Translations under genes and position numbers: made by a program
NCBI RefSeq assembly: GCF_040954835.1
Contig: NC_090723.1
Location: 506,001-570,000, forward strand
DNA: 64,000 bases
Direction of reading: 5' to 3'
Source: Lepisosteus oculatus
Taxonomy: Eukaryota > Chordata > Actinopteri > Semionotiformes > Lepisosteidae
In this document: one piece after another, positions 1 to 12,035 of the stretch
Position numbering within the stretch: position 1 is the stretch's first letter
Layout: every line of letters begins with the position of its first letter
The notes under the pieces: generated by a model
Seen by the model: the letters and a program-made list of their open reading frames with translations, nothing else
Told to the model about the DNA's origin: nothing
Database searches by the model: none

Positions 1-1647
1 AGATCATTTCTGAACTGCTCTTCTCTATTAGCTAGTACGATCAGTGTTTACCTGAAGCGCGTACTTCTGAAATCAGGTTTTGTGTGTGCGACCTTCAGTA
101 TTGCTGCACACTCTCAGCACTACCTTGGGCCCGTTGCTTGCTGGGTTAGGTTCCTGCTCCCCCATGGCCCTGAATAGGTGGAACTGGCTAGAAAATGGCT
201 GGATAACTAAGATCACAAGGAAGGTCACACATGGGCCCACCTAGCCCATTTGGTAGTTAGTAGCTAATTAGTACCTAAAGCTCTAATTAGTACCAGCTGT
301 TGAGCTCTAGGTAAGAAGATGAGGCGCTGTGATCCTGGAGGTGTGGTAGCTCCAGTGGAAACTGGTTTGCTCGTCCCCTCTGAGATGGGACTACAGTAAT
401 CATGTTGGGAAGGGGGTTGCAATTTATAATATTTGTAGTTTAGAAGTATTGGTTTTCGTGTGAGGAAAGTGTTAAGGACAGCCTCGCCCTTGGAGGAGCA
501 CCCTCAGCTGCTCACATCACCCCGCCATCTGCCCCGGCGATAATGACAGGGTGCAGAACTGGGCCTCTGCTTTGCTCCAGTTCCTAATGCAGGCTGAGCA
601 CAGCCTGGCACTGGCGACGTTTCCCAGATTGCCTTTTCCAGAGTTAATTGAAAGGGCTGTTTTCATGCGCTGGCGTTTTCCTTCTTGGGTTGCAGTAAGA
701 TGCATTTATATTTTGCTTTGTGGGATTTTACTTGTGGCTGAAGGCACACCCAGTTTGATCAGCACTATGTAATAAAGCCTGGAATACATCTCTCCCTCCC
801 AGCCCAGAATAAACACAAACTCTATTTCCATCTGTGGGGCTACGTCCTAAAAGCAGCTCTTAGTGGCTGTGGGCAGTTCTGTTCCCATTCATTACAGCTG
901 TTCAGACACCTCAGCCAGAAATAGAAACCGTGTGCTGGAGGAAGAACTGCTGAGCAATTCAGAGTGCAGGAAGAGAAAATACAAATACACATCTCCCCTG
1001 TTCAGGCTGGGACCGCTCAGGGAGCACAGATCAGTTGCAGTGCGTGGACTTGTTTTCGACTTACTTAAGAGCACTCGTCCTGATAGCTGGTGATTTCTGA
1101 GCTGTGCTCCGGAGTGGGGTTAGGAGCTTCCAGATTCATCAGTACTTGCGACTGCTTGGACAAGGTTACCTTGGGAACCGAGTGAAAATTATTTTGTGCC
1201 ATGAGACCTGCAGATGTTGATATCGCCTGCCTGCCATTTTTATATCAGTCTTGTGTATGCCCTTTGGAAAGTTCAATTAAACCCTGGTTTTTCCCATTAT
1301 GAAGGTTTTTTGAAAATCAGTGTTTAATGCTGTAAGACCTGAATGACAAAACATATCTAAAGAAAATTGTTTGAGCTTTCAGTCATACAGTAGCTCTTCT
1401 TTGAGTCTTGGAGGCTCATTGTTATAGTTGTCCCGTGGAAACACTGTGATTGCAGATTGTTACCAGTGCCAGCCAGGCTGTGTGACTGGGCTGTGGGGCA
1501 ATCAGGTGCAGCATCAGATAGCAGGCTGCTTCTAGTTCAGCACACTCAGTAGTGTAACTCTCTGGTTCAGGCCCTTGCTGTGGATGAACCCAGCATCCTT
1601 CTTGGATTTGTATGCGATCAGACCCTGTGTTTTCTCGCCCGGCCCAG
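1..1647 (+). other. ZNF652: Last intron of ZNF652 (3' portion)
   Basis: This stretch precedes the terminal ZNF652 exon and ends at a pyrimidine-rich acceptor whose AG is at 1646-1647. I looked for further zinc-finger exons and saw none; the open frames here are short and resemble no protein. It contains a SINE-like fragment at 121-205. An AATAAA near 806 is taken as chance, because transcription must continue into the exon at 1648. The upstream exons, with most of the zinc fingers, lie outside the window. Confidence 0.75.
121..205 (+). repeat. Fragment of fish SINE-like dispersed repeat (3' end)
   Basis: The segment reads as the 3' part of the family seen complete at 34647-34930. It has the 'gctgggttagg ... 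ctccccatg.ccctg' block followed by 'tagaaaatgg.tggat'. Only the last third of the element is present. Confidence 0.6.
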
Positions 1648-2213
1648 GAGAGAAGCCCTTCATCTGCGAGATCTGCGGGAAGAGCTTCACCAGCCGGCCC
1701 AACATGAAGAGGCACCGCCGCACGCACACCGGGGAGAAGCCGTACCCCTGCGAGGTGTGCGGCCAGCGCTTCCGCTTCTCCAACATGCTCAAGGCTCACA
1801 AGGAGAAGTGCTTCCGGGTCACCAGTCCCGTCAACGTGCCCCCCGCCCTGCCCCTCCCCCTCACCTCCTCCTCGTCCGGCGCCGCCGCCCAGGCCCCGCC
1901 CCCGGCCCCCCCGCCCGCGTCCTCCCCGTCGCCCACCAGCCCCCCCGCCGGCGCCCCCCTGGGGCTCAGCCCCGTCAGCGCGCCGCCCCCTCGGCCCCTG
2001 GGCCACCCCTTCTCCCACCTGCACCTGCACCCCCACCACCCCCACCACCCCCACCATCCCCACCACCACCTCCCGGTGCCCCCCGTCTCCCACCTGCCGC
2101 CGCCCCCCGCGCTCTTCAAGAGCGAGCCGCAGCTCAACCACAGGGGCCACGGCGAGGACAGCTACCTGCGGCACCTGGCCGACAAGAACTCGGGCGCCCC
2201 GCACCACCACTGA
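1648..2213 (+). CDS. ZNF652: ZNF652 terminal coding exon (partial gene)
   Basis: This is the C-terminal 187 codons of the C2H2 zinc-finger transcriptional repressor ZNF652. The exon starts in phase (G|GA GAG AAG, a TGEKP linker) after the AG at 1646-1647 and stops with TGA at 2211-2213. Two fingers are visible. The first is C-x2-C-x12-H-x3-H, beginning [10 protein letters not shown]. The second starts [10 protein letters not shown] and ends HKEKC, so its last ligand is Cys (C2HC), as in mammalian ZNF652. The linker TGEKPY joins them. A long Pro/Ala/Ser-rich tail follows, with a His-Pro repeat at 2023-2070, then [10 protein letters not shown] and a His-rich end. In mammals this proline-rich tail binds the corepressor CBFA2T3; that role is inferred here. 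The protein acts in the nucleus. Third positions are extremely GC-rich. An ATG at 1575 in the same frame lies in the intron and is not the start. Confidence 0.93.
2023..2070 (+). repeat. His/Pro-coding short tandem repeat in ZNF652 exon
   Basis: A run of 'caccccc/ccaccac' units encodes alternating His-Pro-His-His residues. The frame stays open through it and the flanking protein still matches ZNF652, so it is part of the coding sequence. Mammalian ZNF652 also has a His-Pro-rich stretch here; the copy in this window looks more regular and GC-rich. Confidence 0.8.
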
Positions 2214-4360
2214 GCTCCCGCCAGGCTGCGCCAGACAGACCCGGGATCCTAGAGCATACACAACTGGGCGTCTCTTTAAAAAGAGAAAGTGGGTGTGTTG
2301 GTGTGTGAAAGCCTTTGTATCCAGAAAAGAAACCGTGGGCCTGTTTCTCGCTCCTGGGATGCGACGGCTCGGGTCTCCGGCCGAGCTGGAAAGGTCTTCC
2401 CGACAGCGAGTGGCGCCAGTCCTGCCGGGGCCTCCTCCTCGTGCTGCTGAGGTTTTCATTTTGGTTGAACCGGTGGGTCTGGTCTCTCGAGCCCGTGAGC
2501 GTTGGACTGGCGGCCCGTAGTGAAGCACTTAAAAGCGGCCCCTGGCGCTGGGAAGAGGCAGGGGTCTGAGACACTCGCTGGCCGTTTTTCCACACAGCGG
2601 GTTCTGTATACAAGCGTACTGCACACACGCACCAACACACACACCCGCGTTACCATATTCTACAGTGAATTTTTTTAATCAGATTCTATTGTTTCCCACA
2701 ACCTCATCCTTGTCTGAATTTTTTATATACAAATAGCTATGTCTGTGAATTAATTTCAAAACCCTTCCGTAACAGTAACCACACGTGAGTCCCCACACAT
2801 TTCTGTCTGTGTGCGTGTGCGAGAATGCACGTGTGTGTGCCTGCATATATGGCCGTATATACGTTGTTTTGGGGAATTTGGGAACGTGACCCAGGTCAAT
2901 TAAGTAGGAGGCTGGATGTGAAGGAAGTTAGTTTATTTGTGTTGTAGCACAGCATTTAAGATCATCATGATTGTATTTGACAAAATCTCACCACCATAGC
3001 ATAGAACACTAATGCAAAACCTAACACTGATTTTTCAAAAAATCTTTCTTAGTATAACAAAAGTTCTCAGTATTCTGTGCAACACAAACTGTTACAGGAG
3101 AGATACAGTAGCTGTGATTGTTTTATCAGGCTGTGTTTGCGCTCTCAGTGGGTTCTCGAAGTCCTCCCAGAGAAAAAACAGTTTCACTTAGAAACACATA
3201 TTTTCATGTACACTGACAGCAAACTGTCCACTCCTTCCCGGACAAACTATAGATGGACAGTAACCCAGACAGATCACACACAGGGCATATCTATGTTCAG
3301 TGAAATCATTTAAAGAAAATATAGAATTCTTAAACCTATACATTTAGCAAAAGAAACAGGTAAATGTCTTTACTCTGCTGCTGTATATATTTGGTACACT
3401 TAGTTTTCCCAGTTACTGACATTCATTGAGTTGGCCTTTTGTTTTTTACAAAGTGTACTCTGACTGGAAAAAGAAATGTTTCGCACAGAAAACCTTCTTT
3501 TTAAAAAAAGGTTCTGTTATTAATGTTCTGTTTCTACTCTGTACGTGATACCCGAATTGTTCGACAAGAGTCGTTCTCTTGTGCATGTGAGTGGACAGAG
3601 GGCTCCCTATCACAGTGAGTCAGCTGCTGCTTGCTAACCGGTGGGTGAATTGTACATTAAAAGTTAAAAAGTTTTCACGGGTTGTTCCCTTGTGCCTTGA
3701 AACCCCGAGGGAAAGCTGTTGTCTGACGCTGCTGAAAAACTGTTGGGAAACCCTGACATGGGGCTTCAGTGAGATCGAAACTTGATCAGAACCGAGCTGC
3801 TTTTTAGGTTGGTATCCTTGACACCTAGCTCTTCATCTGACCTGATCTGCTCACATACTAGAATGGAATTAAACACGGCGATGCATCTAGAACTCAATAC
3901 TGGAATGAAATACATCCCCGCCATGTTACTGAATGACCCTTCAGGTGCGTGTTCCACAAGTCTCCATTTGTGTGAATGTGCACTAACTCTTGGAGAGAAG
4001 GAGTCTCTCTAACTGTTTGCTTCTGAGCCACTAGTATGTCTTCATAACCACAGACAAGCCACTGACTGCTTAAAGAGAGAGCTCTGAACCTTCAGAAGTC
4101 ATTGCAGACAGTCGGTCCAGAAGCTTTCCTCTGTATTTCAGAAGGCTTTTCAATATAAGAATTACTCTACTTTTACATATTTTCAGTCACAGAAACTGCT
4201 CCTAACTATATCAACTTCTTAATTATATCAAATTAGTAATGCATTTTTACACGGCATTTCTACAACAGAAACTGATTTGTGACATTAAATAGAAATGCAT
4301 ATGACTGACATTCCATAGCTTAGTCCCCTTTCGTGCCAATAAAAAGAAACCTTTTACTAT
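2214..4360 (+). other. ZNF652: Probable ZNF652 3' UTR
   Basis: The stretch after the ZNF652 stop has no coding potential, turns AT-rich after about 2.65 kb and carries several TG/CA-rich tracts (2790-2860). A canonical AATAAA lies at 4338-4343. A long 3' UTR is usual for this gene. The end is a guess: AT-rich sequence continues to about 5.3 kb, and a more distal site is possible. Confidence 0.5.
4338..4343 (+). terminator. ZNF652: Candidate poly(A) signal AATAAA (ZNF652)
   Basis: This is a canonical hexamer 2.1 kb downstream of the ZNF652 stop. A T-rich tract follows within about 35 bases (near 4365), as expected for a downstream element. It is the first well-placed AATAAA after the stop codon. 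Confidence 0.4.
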
Positions 4361-7300
4361 GTCCTTTTGTTTTTGAATCTTGTGATACATAAAAGTTGCT
4401 TGCTCATGCATCACATTTCAGATTACGTTTTATGAGCAGAACAAAACAAAGGATGATCAATATAAATGTTCTCAGTCACTATACTGTGGTGAAACAGTAT
4501 TGCTGATTCCCTGGTCAGTGTGCGATTGGATCGAGTGGTTCTTGTGGCATTCTGATTGGTTCACAGGGGCAGATATGCGCGCACATTTTCAGGCTCACGC
4601 TGGCAGGTTTGTTACGGAAGGTGATTACTAGCATTAAACACACCGGTGCAGAAGACTTCTGATGAGTTTCTGCCCTTTCCTCACAACTGCCTCTGGTCCA
4701 GAACAATGAACAGCATTAAACACCTAAAAATTTGACTCTTTGACAAGAACACACCCATATCAACTCGTGCCAGCAATATGTCAGTTATTTTTTTTCTCGG
4801 AGACCAATTTTTGTGATATTCTTTCCAGATGAGGTATGCTTTTTTTAATTTCCTGGCACAGCCTGTTTCTGGAGGACCCTTGACTTGTTAGGACCTGTTT
4901 ACCAGTATAAAAAGCTCCTCAGAATGTGTGACTGGACTTGAGCATTACGTTTATCACTGTGTATCATAACAAAGCTTTTTGTAAAAAAAAACAAATTATA
5001 AAAATGTGCAAAAAAAGAATTTGGAGACCAGCTAAGACGGCAGTCCCCAGTTCTAGCTGCGCTTTGTTGAACGGAACAACATGAGGAAAACAATGGATTT
5101 GATGTATCTAGTTTCTACCGCACTCTCTTTTCCTACAAAACTCTTTTAGAGATTTTTTTTGCATAGACATATTTACTAGCATTATTTTTAAAGTGAAATT
5201 TATTTTATGGCGCGGTGTAATTTTTTTTTTCCTGTGTAGCTGGTCCTATGTAGTATGACAGATTTAAGAAAATCAAATTATAATCTTTTTTTTTTTTCTA
5301 TAAAATGTGATTTCAGAGGTTGACATGTCACCCTGCCTGGCCCTGTGCCCGCTGGCTCCCGCTCTCACAGCTGACGGCCGATGGGTTCTTGGCCAGGTCT
5401 CGGTGGGCCTCAGTGCTTCTGGGCTGTTTCACCTTTGTTATTGATTGCTTGAGCAAATTATACGCTTAATTAGCCATAGATCCCTCCTTTCCCAGGTCTT
5501 CATCAGGTGATGGGTTGTCCACACCTGTAGGCCCAGGAGAGTTGGCCCTGCGGAACCAGACCCTGGGCCCTGCCGGTTCTACATGTGCTGAAAGAAGGTG
5601 GTGGTCCAATGTGTTCCAGATAATTCGTTCAATTAAGTAATTAAGATCAGAGGTGGAATATAAACCAGAAATCCCTGGTAAAGAGGTATTGAGCATGCCG
5701 GCTAAGGACGGAGATCAGACCCTGACTCAATATTTGATCTTTCAAACTAATAGTGTCCATTTCTTCTTTAATTGGCAGTTACCTTCATTACAGTCTCTGA
5801 TTTGCTCTATGAATATGAATATTCATATCTCCATAAGTACTGCAAACCTTCCGCAGGCCCTGGGCTTCCCAAGCTGTGTCTGTTTGTCACCCAGAGTTTT
5901 TCTTTTGGTAGCTTTTATTTTTATGGAGTCTAAGGTAATGGTGGATCCATAGCTAAAAGGTCAGTGAATGTCGTCTCGGGTCACATCAGCAGTGCAGGTA
6001 GCTTTCTGCTTCTCTTTGGGATGAAGGCCTTTCTCCTTATAAAGGCTGATACAGTTAAGGTCTCGCTGCTGGATCACTGTAACGCATACAAGTTGGAAGA
6101 TGAGCCCATGTGAGCTCCTCCAGTGGTGTCTTGAAGACATTTTCAAGCTAACCCCACCAGAAGAATATGTTGCTCTTTTAACTTCTGAGCGCAGAAGTCG
6201 GGAAGCAGGCAGTTTACGGGCCTGAAAGTGGTCTGTCATGGCAAAACCACTTGTGTGCTTCTATGTTCTTTAGTAGAATGAGTTACACTAAACATTGTTC
6301 ACTCAAACCAGGTGACAGCCTGGCAAGGGTCCTTGTTTTGTTTGCAAAGCCCCTAGTTCGAAGAAGAGTGTAAGGCCTGGGTCTGTTAATTACTAATCCT
6401 GCACGTGCAGCTGCTGTTGAGGGAAGGTGTGTTTCCCGCCCCACGCTGTGAGTTGTTGGCGTGCTTCTGTCCCGGTCCTGGGTCCCAGAGACCCGCTGGG
6501 CGTGACGGGGAGACACCAGCAGAGGGACGGGTGTCCGTTTTCATGCTGTTATGGCTCTTTTGCCCCAGTTTGGCCAGGAATGTGCAAGGGTGGATTTGCT
6601 GCTGAAGTACTGTCGTACCCCGGCCTTGGCGGGCAGGACCGAAGGCTGCTGAACAAGTTCCTCGCTCCAGAAGTGCTCTTCCTCGTCTGCGTGTGTGCCT
6701 GCGGCATGAGTGTGTGAGGTCGTCGGGGATCGTGGGCGTTCCTCTGCTTAACAGGAGCTCATTGGCTAAAATGCTCTTCAGCTGACTTTCTTTCTCTGTA
6801 CTTGGCCTCATGATGTTCTTTGTGTTACACGGTTGTTGATTCTTTAAATGACACGGTTGCAGTTTCTGCTGTTGAAGATGTGGGGGTATTTAGTTACATA
6901 GTGTGTGTGTATATAGCAGTTCAAGGTCTTCTCTGGTGGGTGCCCTTTGTGTAAGAGGGTGTGAGACCCAGACTTGTTATCTGGGAGGAGCTGGTGAGCT
7001 AAGCAAGCAGTCCAGGGAAATCGCTAAAAGTTACAAGCAGGGGGACACCATACAATTCTTGAAAATAATTTTTGTGCATAATAATTTTCATTGCTCATTG
7101 CTTTGCTAAATTGATTTCATTTATTTGTGTTAAGCCGTTAAATTCAACGGTATCTGTCTAAATGCCCGACTTATGTCGTGGACAGTAGTTGTCGTTTTTG
7201 GCTCTCCAGCGATCGGGTGTTAGAGGCTGTGCACTACAGAGAGGTGTGCTCTTCCTTTGGGATGAATGCAAATAAGCTCTGCGCAGAGTTCACATTTAGT

Positions 7301-10300
7301 GAAACTGACTTCATGCTCTCAGAATAGATCTGAGTTTTATTACAGGTTGTGTATGTGGAGCTTTTTGTTTTTGTGGCTTGTGTTTTTGAGTTGTAGGTTA
7401 CTGGGTTTCTGCTGCACATTAGTAACAGGCGATATGTTCTTGATCTTAAACACGAGCTGAAGGGTGGTGCAGGACGATACACTGGGAGAGCTTCGCTGAG
7501 AGCGCCGCGTGCGCTCCCTCGGCACGGCACAGCCTCTGGCTTCTCACTCGCGCTGTAGAGCACCTGGTCAGAGTAGAAACACAGCTTGTTTGTCGCTGCT
7601 GACTGGCTCCACAGTACACTTGAACTCCTTCTCTGAGGAGTGTGGAGCTGCAGGCTCAGCAGCTTCAGTGCGGCTGGGTGCAGCCTTTCTTTGGCCAGGC
7701 CTGCTCATGGCTGTCTGGTTCTCTGACAATGACAAGGATTTCAAACCCTGAATGTCCAGGGTTGATCGGGCACGTCTTGTGTGAGAGAAGATGTTCAGTA
7801 AAGCTGCATGATAATCAGCCATGAGTGTGAGGTGCTGAGCTCTTGCACTCAGGCTAACGAAGATGCAGTTTTTCTCCTGGGGTCCCTCCTTTTGCCAGTC
7901 TGTAATTCATTAGCTGTTGTGTTCTTAGCTTATAGAGTTACAAGAATGTAACTTGAGCTATTTTTCCCTCCTCGTTGAACAAAAGAACTCTCTGGCCTCT
8001 TGTGAAGGACACCTCTGGACCACCTGCTGCAATGACTGTATGTCCAATTCATGTGTTTGGACTGTTACTGAAAGATGTAAAAATAAGTGGAGCCCTGTTG
8101 TACTTTCCAATAGGAGCTGTAGCTGTACACAAACTTCTAAACTGGATTGAGTTTTGGGCTATGTGGCTTGCACGGGGATTGGGTTCAAGGTTCAAGAGGA
8201 AGTGTACTGTTCTATTGTCTGTGGAGGGAAGGGAGTATTCACTGTGCAGACCTTAGTCACAGCTAGCAGTGCGTCGCACAACAGCCTTGAGCCCATTCAG
8301 TCCAGTTTGCCCATTTGCTTGTCACTATCTTAATTAACCCCTAATCCCACAAGCAGCTTTATAAAAGTGTGCCTCATGGTCTCTCTCCTAAGTGCTCCTG
8401 AGCAGAAGGACTCAAAACACTAGTTTTATGAGGCATCATAGTCTTCTAGAAAGAAAAGCAGACAAAACTGCTTCTGTGTGCCTGGACTCTGCTCTTCATG
8501 TGAGCTCCAGCTTTTTGCCACACTGAAATTTCTTCTAAACAATATTCTGTGTGTACGCTGCTGGTTTCTCTCTGGAGGGTAATAACAGCGTTGCCTTGCC
8601 CAGACTCTGTCTCAGCACCGGCCTGAACTCTTGCAGTCAGAGCTGGAGGGGCTGTTCTGTCCTTGCAGTTCATGTAGGACATCTGTCTCTTCAGATGGAC
8701 TCAAGTTTTTGGTCCAAACCTGGAATTTGTAGCTGTTTCCTTGTGCTTTGCCGGTTCTCTCTGTCACCCAAGCCCTCCTGAACCTGGTGCCCTGGAGAAC
8801 TCAGCAAGTGGCTGTTTTTGAGGCTGGATTGCAGTTGTGCCGAAGGTGCTGAGGGGTCTGAGTTTGTTGGCCTGTCTTGTTTATTTCTCTCCACTTCAGC
8901 TAGAGCCCCAGAGCTGTCGGAGGACTCTGGGAGTGTAGATAGACGACTGTGTGTGCGTGCCTGCCAGTGAGCGAGTGTGCGTGCATCTGCAAAATGAGCT
9001 GTAGGGCTCGTCTGAGGGTTCCAGCCAGTGTGGTCCAAGCTGTACATTTGAGTCACTTCTGGAACGATTTGCTAAGAGCTGTATAAGCAAGAAATGGGAT
9101 CCTGCCTTTCCCTTGTGTGTGGAAAAAACCCTTGCACATTTGGTTGAAAGCTTGTTTGCTGTGTATGATTTAGGATGCATTTTTGTGACCTAACTGTTGC
9201 TATTCTTTAGAACTGAGAGAGGTCTTTTACACTTGTTTGCAAGGGGTATCAAAGTAAGCTTATTCTCAGAGTCTTGATTTTAAAACTTTTTTAGGGTAAC
9301 TCTTAAGGATGCCCCCAGCTTTAACAGTATGTCCAACACCTGGACTCCTCTTTCTAGACCTTGTTGGCAAAGCGAACGTCAGCGTGTCAGTCAGGCTCGG
9401 GGCAGCAGTGCAGGCAAGAATGGCAAAGTGACAAGAAGGTGTTTTTCACATCTTGCATCCTGGGGGGGGGGGGCTGTTTCCTGCCAAGGTTAGCAGCAGC
9501 TGGACGGGTATCTGGGAAAAACAAAACTGTGAGCGATTCTTCGTCCTTCACTGCTTAAAAATACTCAAAAGGTTTAACTCCTTTGATATTGACCTTCTGC
9601 ACTTTAATGCTGTGTATGTTAAACTTGGAAATGGGAAAGCAAAGCAAGAAAGCTTTATATTATTCCCTGGAGAAGGGTGGGAATTCTGGCATGTTGGTGA
9701 TCTGGGAGAATGATGGGTTCTGGGGTGGGAATATTGTTTTCAAAAAGCAGGTTTTGCCTTGGTCATTTCTACATTTTTAAACCAGATGTGAAGTCATTGC
9801 CCACATTTCTTTTAACGTGTCTCCACCATGTTCTGCGATCATAAAATTGATGATTTGCATTTCTGCAGACTCCAGAGCGTTGTGCTGGGCTGTTGTTCGC
9901 CCTCAGTCTGTTATCAAGGGGTTCCTGCGGGGTGTCACCCAGCCCGTACCCCTCACCCTTCGCCTCCTGCATTAGTGTTACTGCGTTATTGTGTGGGAGG
10001 GCTCAGGGAGGGGTCCCCACTCACACTGTGCGCCCCTCTTCAAGTACGGTTGATTTTCCTTTCCTTGTTATTTAGAATGCACTTTCTACTAAATCATTGC
10101 TAGTTAAAAAAGAAAGATCTTTATTCTTTAAAGATTGTTTAAAAAGCAAACTACTTTTTATGAATTTTTAACCACTCAATGTAGCATTGTGTATTTTATT
10201 CTCGTGAGTATCTGGTACACATTGTGCAGCTTTACAATGTTTCGGAGGTGGAATAATGCTGGGCCTTTTTTGATAATGTACGTTAACAGACCTTATGCTA

Positions 10301-11840
10301 ACTTTCAAAGTAAAAGAAGTAGCCATAATTCTCACCTCCTTGTGTATTGTCGTTCTTTGCTTGTGTTTTCAAAAACTTACAAAGGGTTTTGGTGACCAGT
10401 GTGGTATTTTTGTGTGAAATTGTGAGACGTGGCTCCTGCTGTGTTGAACTTGAACGTGATTTTAACCCCCCTGCTATCCAGAAATGTACGTTTCTCCATC
10501 TTATTTCATATAACGTGTTTCTTTTTTTTGTGTAAGGCTATTGTGGCCCAGCCTGTTTTGAACGCTGTGAGAAAGTAATATAGTTGTTTGACATTTTTCT
10601 TGACTAATTATCTAACCTGTATTTCAGTCCTACAGCATCTGGAGGTCAGTACTGCCTCTCCTAAAGCCACCTATTAAATAATCATGCCATTGCAGTACCT
10701 TAATCATCTCAATTAGTCATTTAATTTCTACTTTTACATGCATAACCATGTAGATTAACATCCGTGCTTATCATTAGTATCACAGACAATGCCACAGGCT
10801 TGACACAGACATGTACAGTATATACAATATATGTGTGAACAGAGCCATTTTTGTTTGAAGAGATGAAAAATACTGAAGTCAGAAAGTAAGCTTCAGATGC
10901 TTTAAATATAGTAGCGTATATTAAAACAATGTAAGACCGAAAATAAGAGATCTCGAGAAGTATGCAAAGGTCACAGTTCAGTGAAGGAGATCCTGCAGTG
11001 CATCATAATTTGACTCCTTATCATTGGTTTACCTGCTGTGTCATGGATTGATGTTGTTGTGTGAAAACCTGCTGAAATGAGGAAGCACTGGAATTTCGAC
11101 ATCCTTCATCCCGCTGGTTTCTCAGAGCTCCTGTTTGTCTGCTCTGGATTAACATTTCTGATCAAATCCAAGAAGAAAGGATCCAAACTGCACACGTTTG
11201 GTCGAGGTTCTGGCTGGTTGAAATGGGTTTTCTTTTTCAATTGGTCTGGGTTTGCAGTCCGTTTTCCAGCAGCTTCACTGAAGGTTTTAACATGGTCTGG
11301 ATCTTGTGCTGTGCATCTGTCGTGGCAGGGCGGTGTGTGTATTTATTAACTCCTCAGTTCTATTTTGTTTTGTGGACAACTCTCAAACCACTGTATTCGA
11401 TTGAACATTTTGGCCGTGTATTGGAATCGGAGAGGTGAGACTCCAAACCTCTTACATCCTCCAGCAGTGTGTTGGAGGAAATGTTCTTTTCAAAAGGCGT
11501 GATAAAAAAATCTGCTGTTTTTGGAAAGGTATTCTGCAGCAAAATTCCTAGTGCCACATGATGTTGTTCATGCCACATACACAAAAGGCAGCTGTATGAG
11601 GACAACAGAGCCTTCGAATTTGATTCCATGTCTCATATCATCTTAAAATTCATTTTTTTTACTTGTAGAATTTCTCTTTTTATTCCACATTTGCAAGAAG
11701 ATTCTCAGCTTTTGGGAAATGCTTTACCCATCTGATATTCTCAAGGATGATAATGTGAGCGGGCCAAATATCCTCCGAGGCTCGCTGACACATTCAGTAT
11801 GTCGTTATGTGCCTTGATCGTGTAACTGGCGTTGTCTGAG
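4361..11840. other. Intergenic region, no gene recognised
   Basis: Open frames here are all under about 145 codons, are not flanked by plausible splice signals and resemble no known family. Small features are a 16-bp perfect palindrome (5813-5828), a run of 12 G at 9462-9473 and TG-rich tracts. The part up to about 5.3 kb may still belong to the ZNF652 3' UTR. Confidence 0.5.
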
Positions 11841-11843
11841 GGC

Positions 11844-12035
11844 CGGATCGGTGGCTCTGTGGCTCAGGATCTGCGCCTGTGGCTGGAAGGCTGCCGGTTT
11901 AAATCCTGCGCCAGGCAGAGGAATCCTGCTCTGACCCCCAGCTTCTCTACCTGTCTGTGTCTCATGGAGAGCAAGCTGGGGTATGCGAAAAGACAAATTC
12001 CTAATACAAGAAATTGTATAGGGTCAATAAAGTGA
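11844..12035 (+). mobile_element. tRNA-derived SINE
   Basis: The 5' part looks like a tRNA: an A-box-like TGGCTCAGGATCTG near 11868 is followed about 35 bases later by a B-box-like GGTTTAAATCC near 11897. These are the internal RNA polymerase III promoter elements. A non-tRNA body follows, then a tail with 'tcaataaagtgatctttctt' ending in short T-rich repeats. The D- and T-arms are not intact enough for a working tRNA. I could not assign the family name. Confidence 0.75.

Noticed and set aside
1575-1647. ATG at 1575 as a start for the zinc-finger frame
   Set aside because: It lies in the intron upstream of a good acceptor, and known ZNF652 proteins enter this exon in the TGEKP linker from an upstream exon.
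1422-2528. Minus-strand open frame of 368 codons opposite the ZNF652 exon
   Set aside because: It is the antisense shadow of a GC-rich coding exon; low-complexity Gly/Arg/Val with no domain, while the + strand has clear zinc fingers.
8691-9056. 121-codon minus-strand frame
   Set aside because: Ser/Gln-rich without family resemblance, promoter or splice support.
9462-9473. Run of 12 G as a G-quadruplex
   Set aside because: A single homopolymer tract without neighbouring G-runs; may also be of uncertain length in the assembly.
11844-11920. Functional tRNA gene
   Set aside because: A- and B-box-like sequences are present, but the cloverleaf stems do not pair and a SINE body follows.
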